NCBI GenBank assembly: GCA_964444795.1
Contig: CAYUIQ010000051.1
Coordinates: 1 to 40,284, forward strand
Source of the DNA: JABMRP01 sp964444795
GTDB taxonomy: Bacteria > Planctomycetota > Planctomycetia > Pirellulales > Thermoguttaceae
DNA: 40,284 bases
Reading direction: 5' to 3'
Shown one piece after another: positions 40,207-40,284 of the stretch (positions within the stretch are counted from its first letter, which is position 1; the number at the start of each line of letters is the position of its first letter). The notes under the pieces were generated by a model. The model ran no database searches, was not told the origin of the DNA, and saw only the letters and a program-made list of their open reading frames with translations. Both the position numbers and the translations under genes were made by a program.

Positions 40207-40284
40207 TTGCCTCTATCACGGGTCGAGTTTGACCGACTGGTGGCCGATCACGGTGCCGTTCTGTATCGAATGGCGTTCCGTATG
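40207..40284 (+). CDS. ECF-type RNA polymerase sigma factor, N-terminus (runs off the window)
   Basis: From a TTG at 40207 the frame encodes 26 residues to the window end, including FDRLVADHGAVLYRMAFRM. This fits the opening of region 2 in ECF and related sigma factors (FxxLVxxHxxxLYRLAxRM). A purine-rich AAGGGAGA lies about 8-14 bases upstream. Another in-frame TTG lies about 36 bases further up, so the exact start is open. It is on the opposite strand to everything from 2088 to 39718. Family likely; class and target cannot be told from 26 residues. Confidence 0.6.
   Translation, partial: MPLSRVEFDRLVADHGAVLYRMAFRM

Overview
The window is high-GC bacterial DNA that looks like a planctomycete of the Pirellulales type. 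I infer this from the style of its dispersed palindromes and heptamer-rich spacers, from a CHC2 zinc-finger fragment of a kind I associate with planctomycetes, and from a pair of membrane proteins of the unknown-function sort common there. No rRNA or tRNA gene was recognised, so taxonomy rests on style and recall, not on a marker.

Left end (1-2480) is gene debris: the last 191 residues of an RND efflux pump, an overlapping protein with a degenerate response-regulator receiver, a NuoF-like fragment that appears joined to a scrap of formate dehydrogenase alpha subunit, and a frameshifted CHC2 (primase-type) zinc-finger gene. This looks like a rearrangement boundary next to an intact locus.

The core (2626-28882, all minus strand, so read from high to low coordinates) is a nearly complete flagellar cluster in the order flgB-flgC-fliE-fliF-fliG-fliH-fliI-fliJ-(motE-like)-fliK-flgD-flgE-flbD-motA-motB-fliL-fliN-fliO-fliP-fliQ-fliR-flhB-flhA-flhF-flhG-(small membrane protein)-fliA. 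This is close to the fla/che order of Bacillus, but motAB is inserted and fliM and cheY are missing between fliL and fliO. The cluster encodes the MS ring, part of the switch, the export ATPase complex, the export gate, rod and hook parts, the stator, polar-placement GTPases and the flagellar sigma factor. Filament genes (fliC, fliD, fliS), flgK/flgL, fliM, flgM and the outer rod and ring genes are not here.

Upstream of it (29266-32054) lie an NtrC-type response regulator with the sigma-54 contact motif GAFTGA, its soluble histidine kinase, and a FlgN-like export chaperone. The intergenic space before flgB carries a good sigma-54 promoter and, about 170 bp further upstream, a 17-bp palindrome that could be the regulator's binding site. 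The simplest model is that kinase and regulator switch on the flgB operon, whose last gene, fliA, then serves late genes located elsewhere.

The right part (32078-39718, also minus strand) holds a large membrane-anchored TPR protein, a carboxylesterase-fold protein whose catalytic triad appears lost, malate dehydrogenase, and two overlapping membrane protein genes that share one domain three times. At the right edge an ECF-type sigma factor gene begins on the plus strand.

Repeats are unusually visible: heptamer-type CCCTAGT/CTAATCG tracts abutting flagellar genes with a constant polarity, a perfect 25-bp inverted repeat, a perfect 22-bp palindrome, and a hairpin family present four times with a compensatory base change. 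The most interesting protein observations are a FliN with four FliM-like docking motifs at a locus lacking fliM, and a FliG whose acidic torque residues are replaced by arginines.
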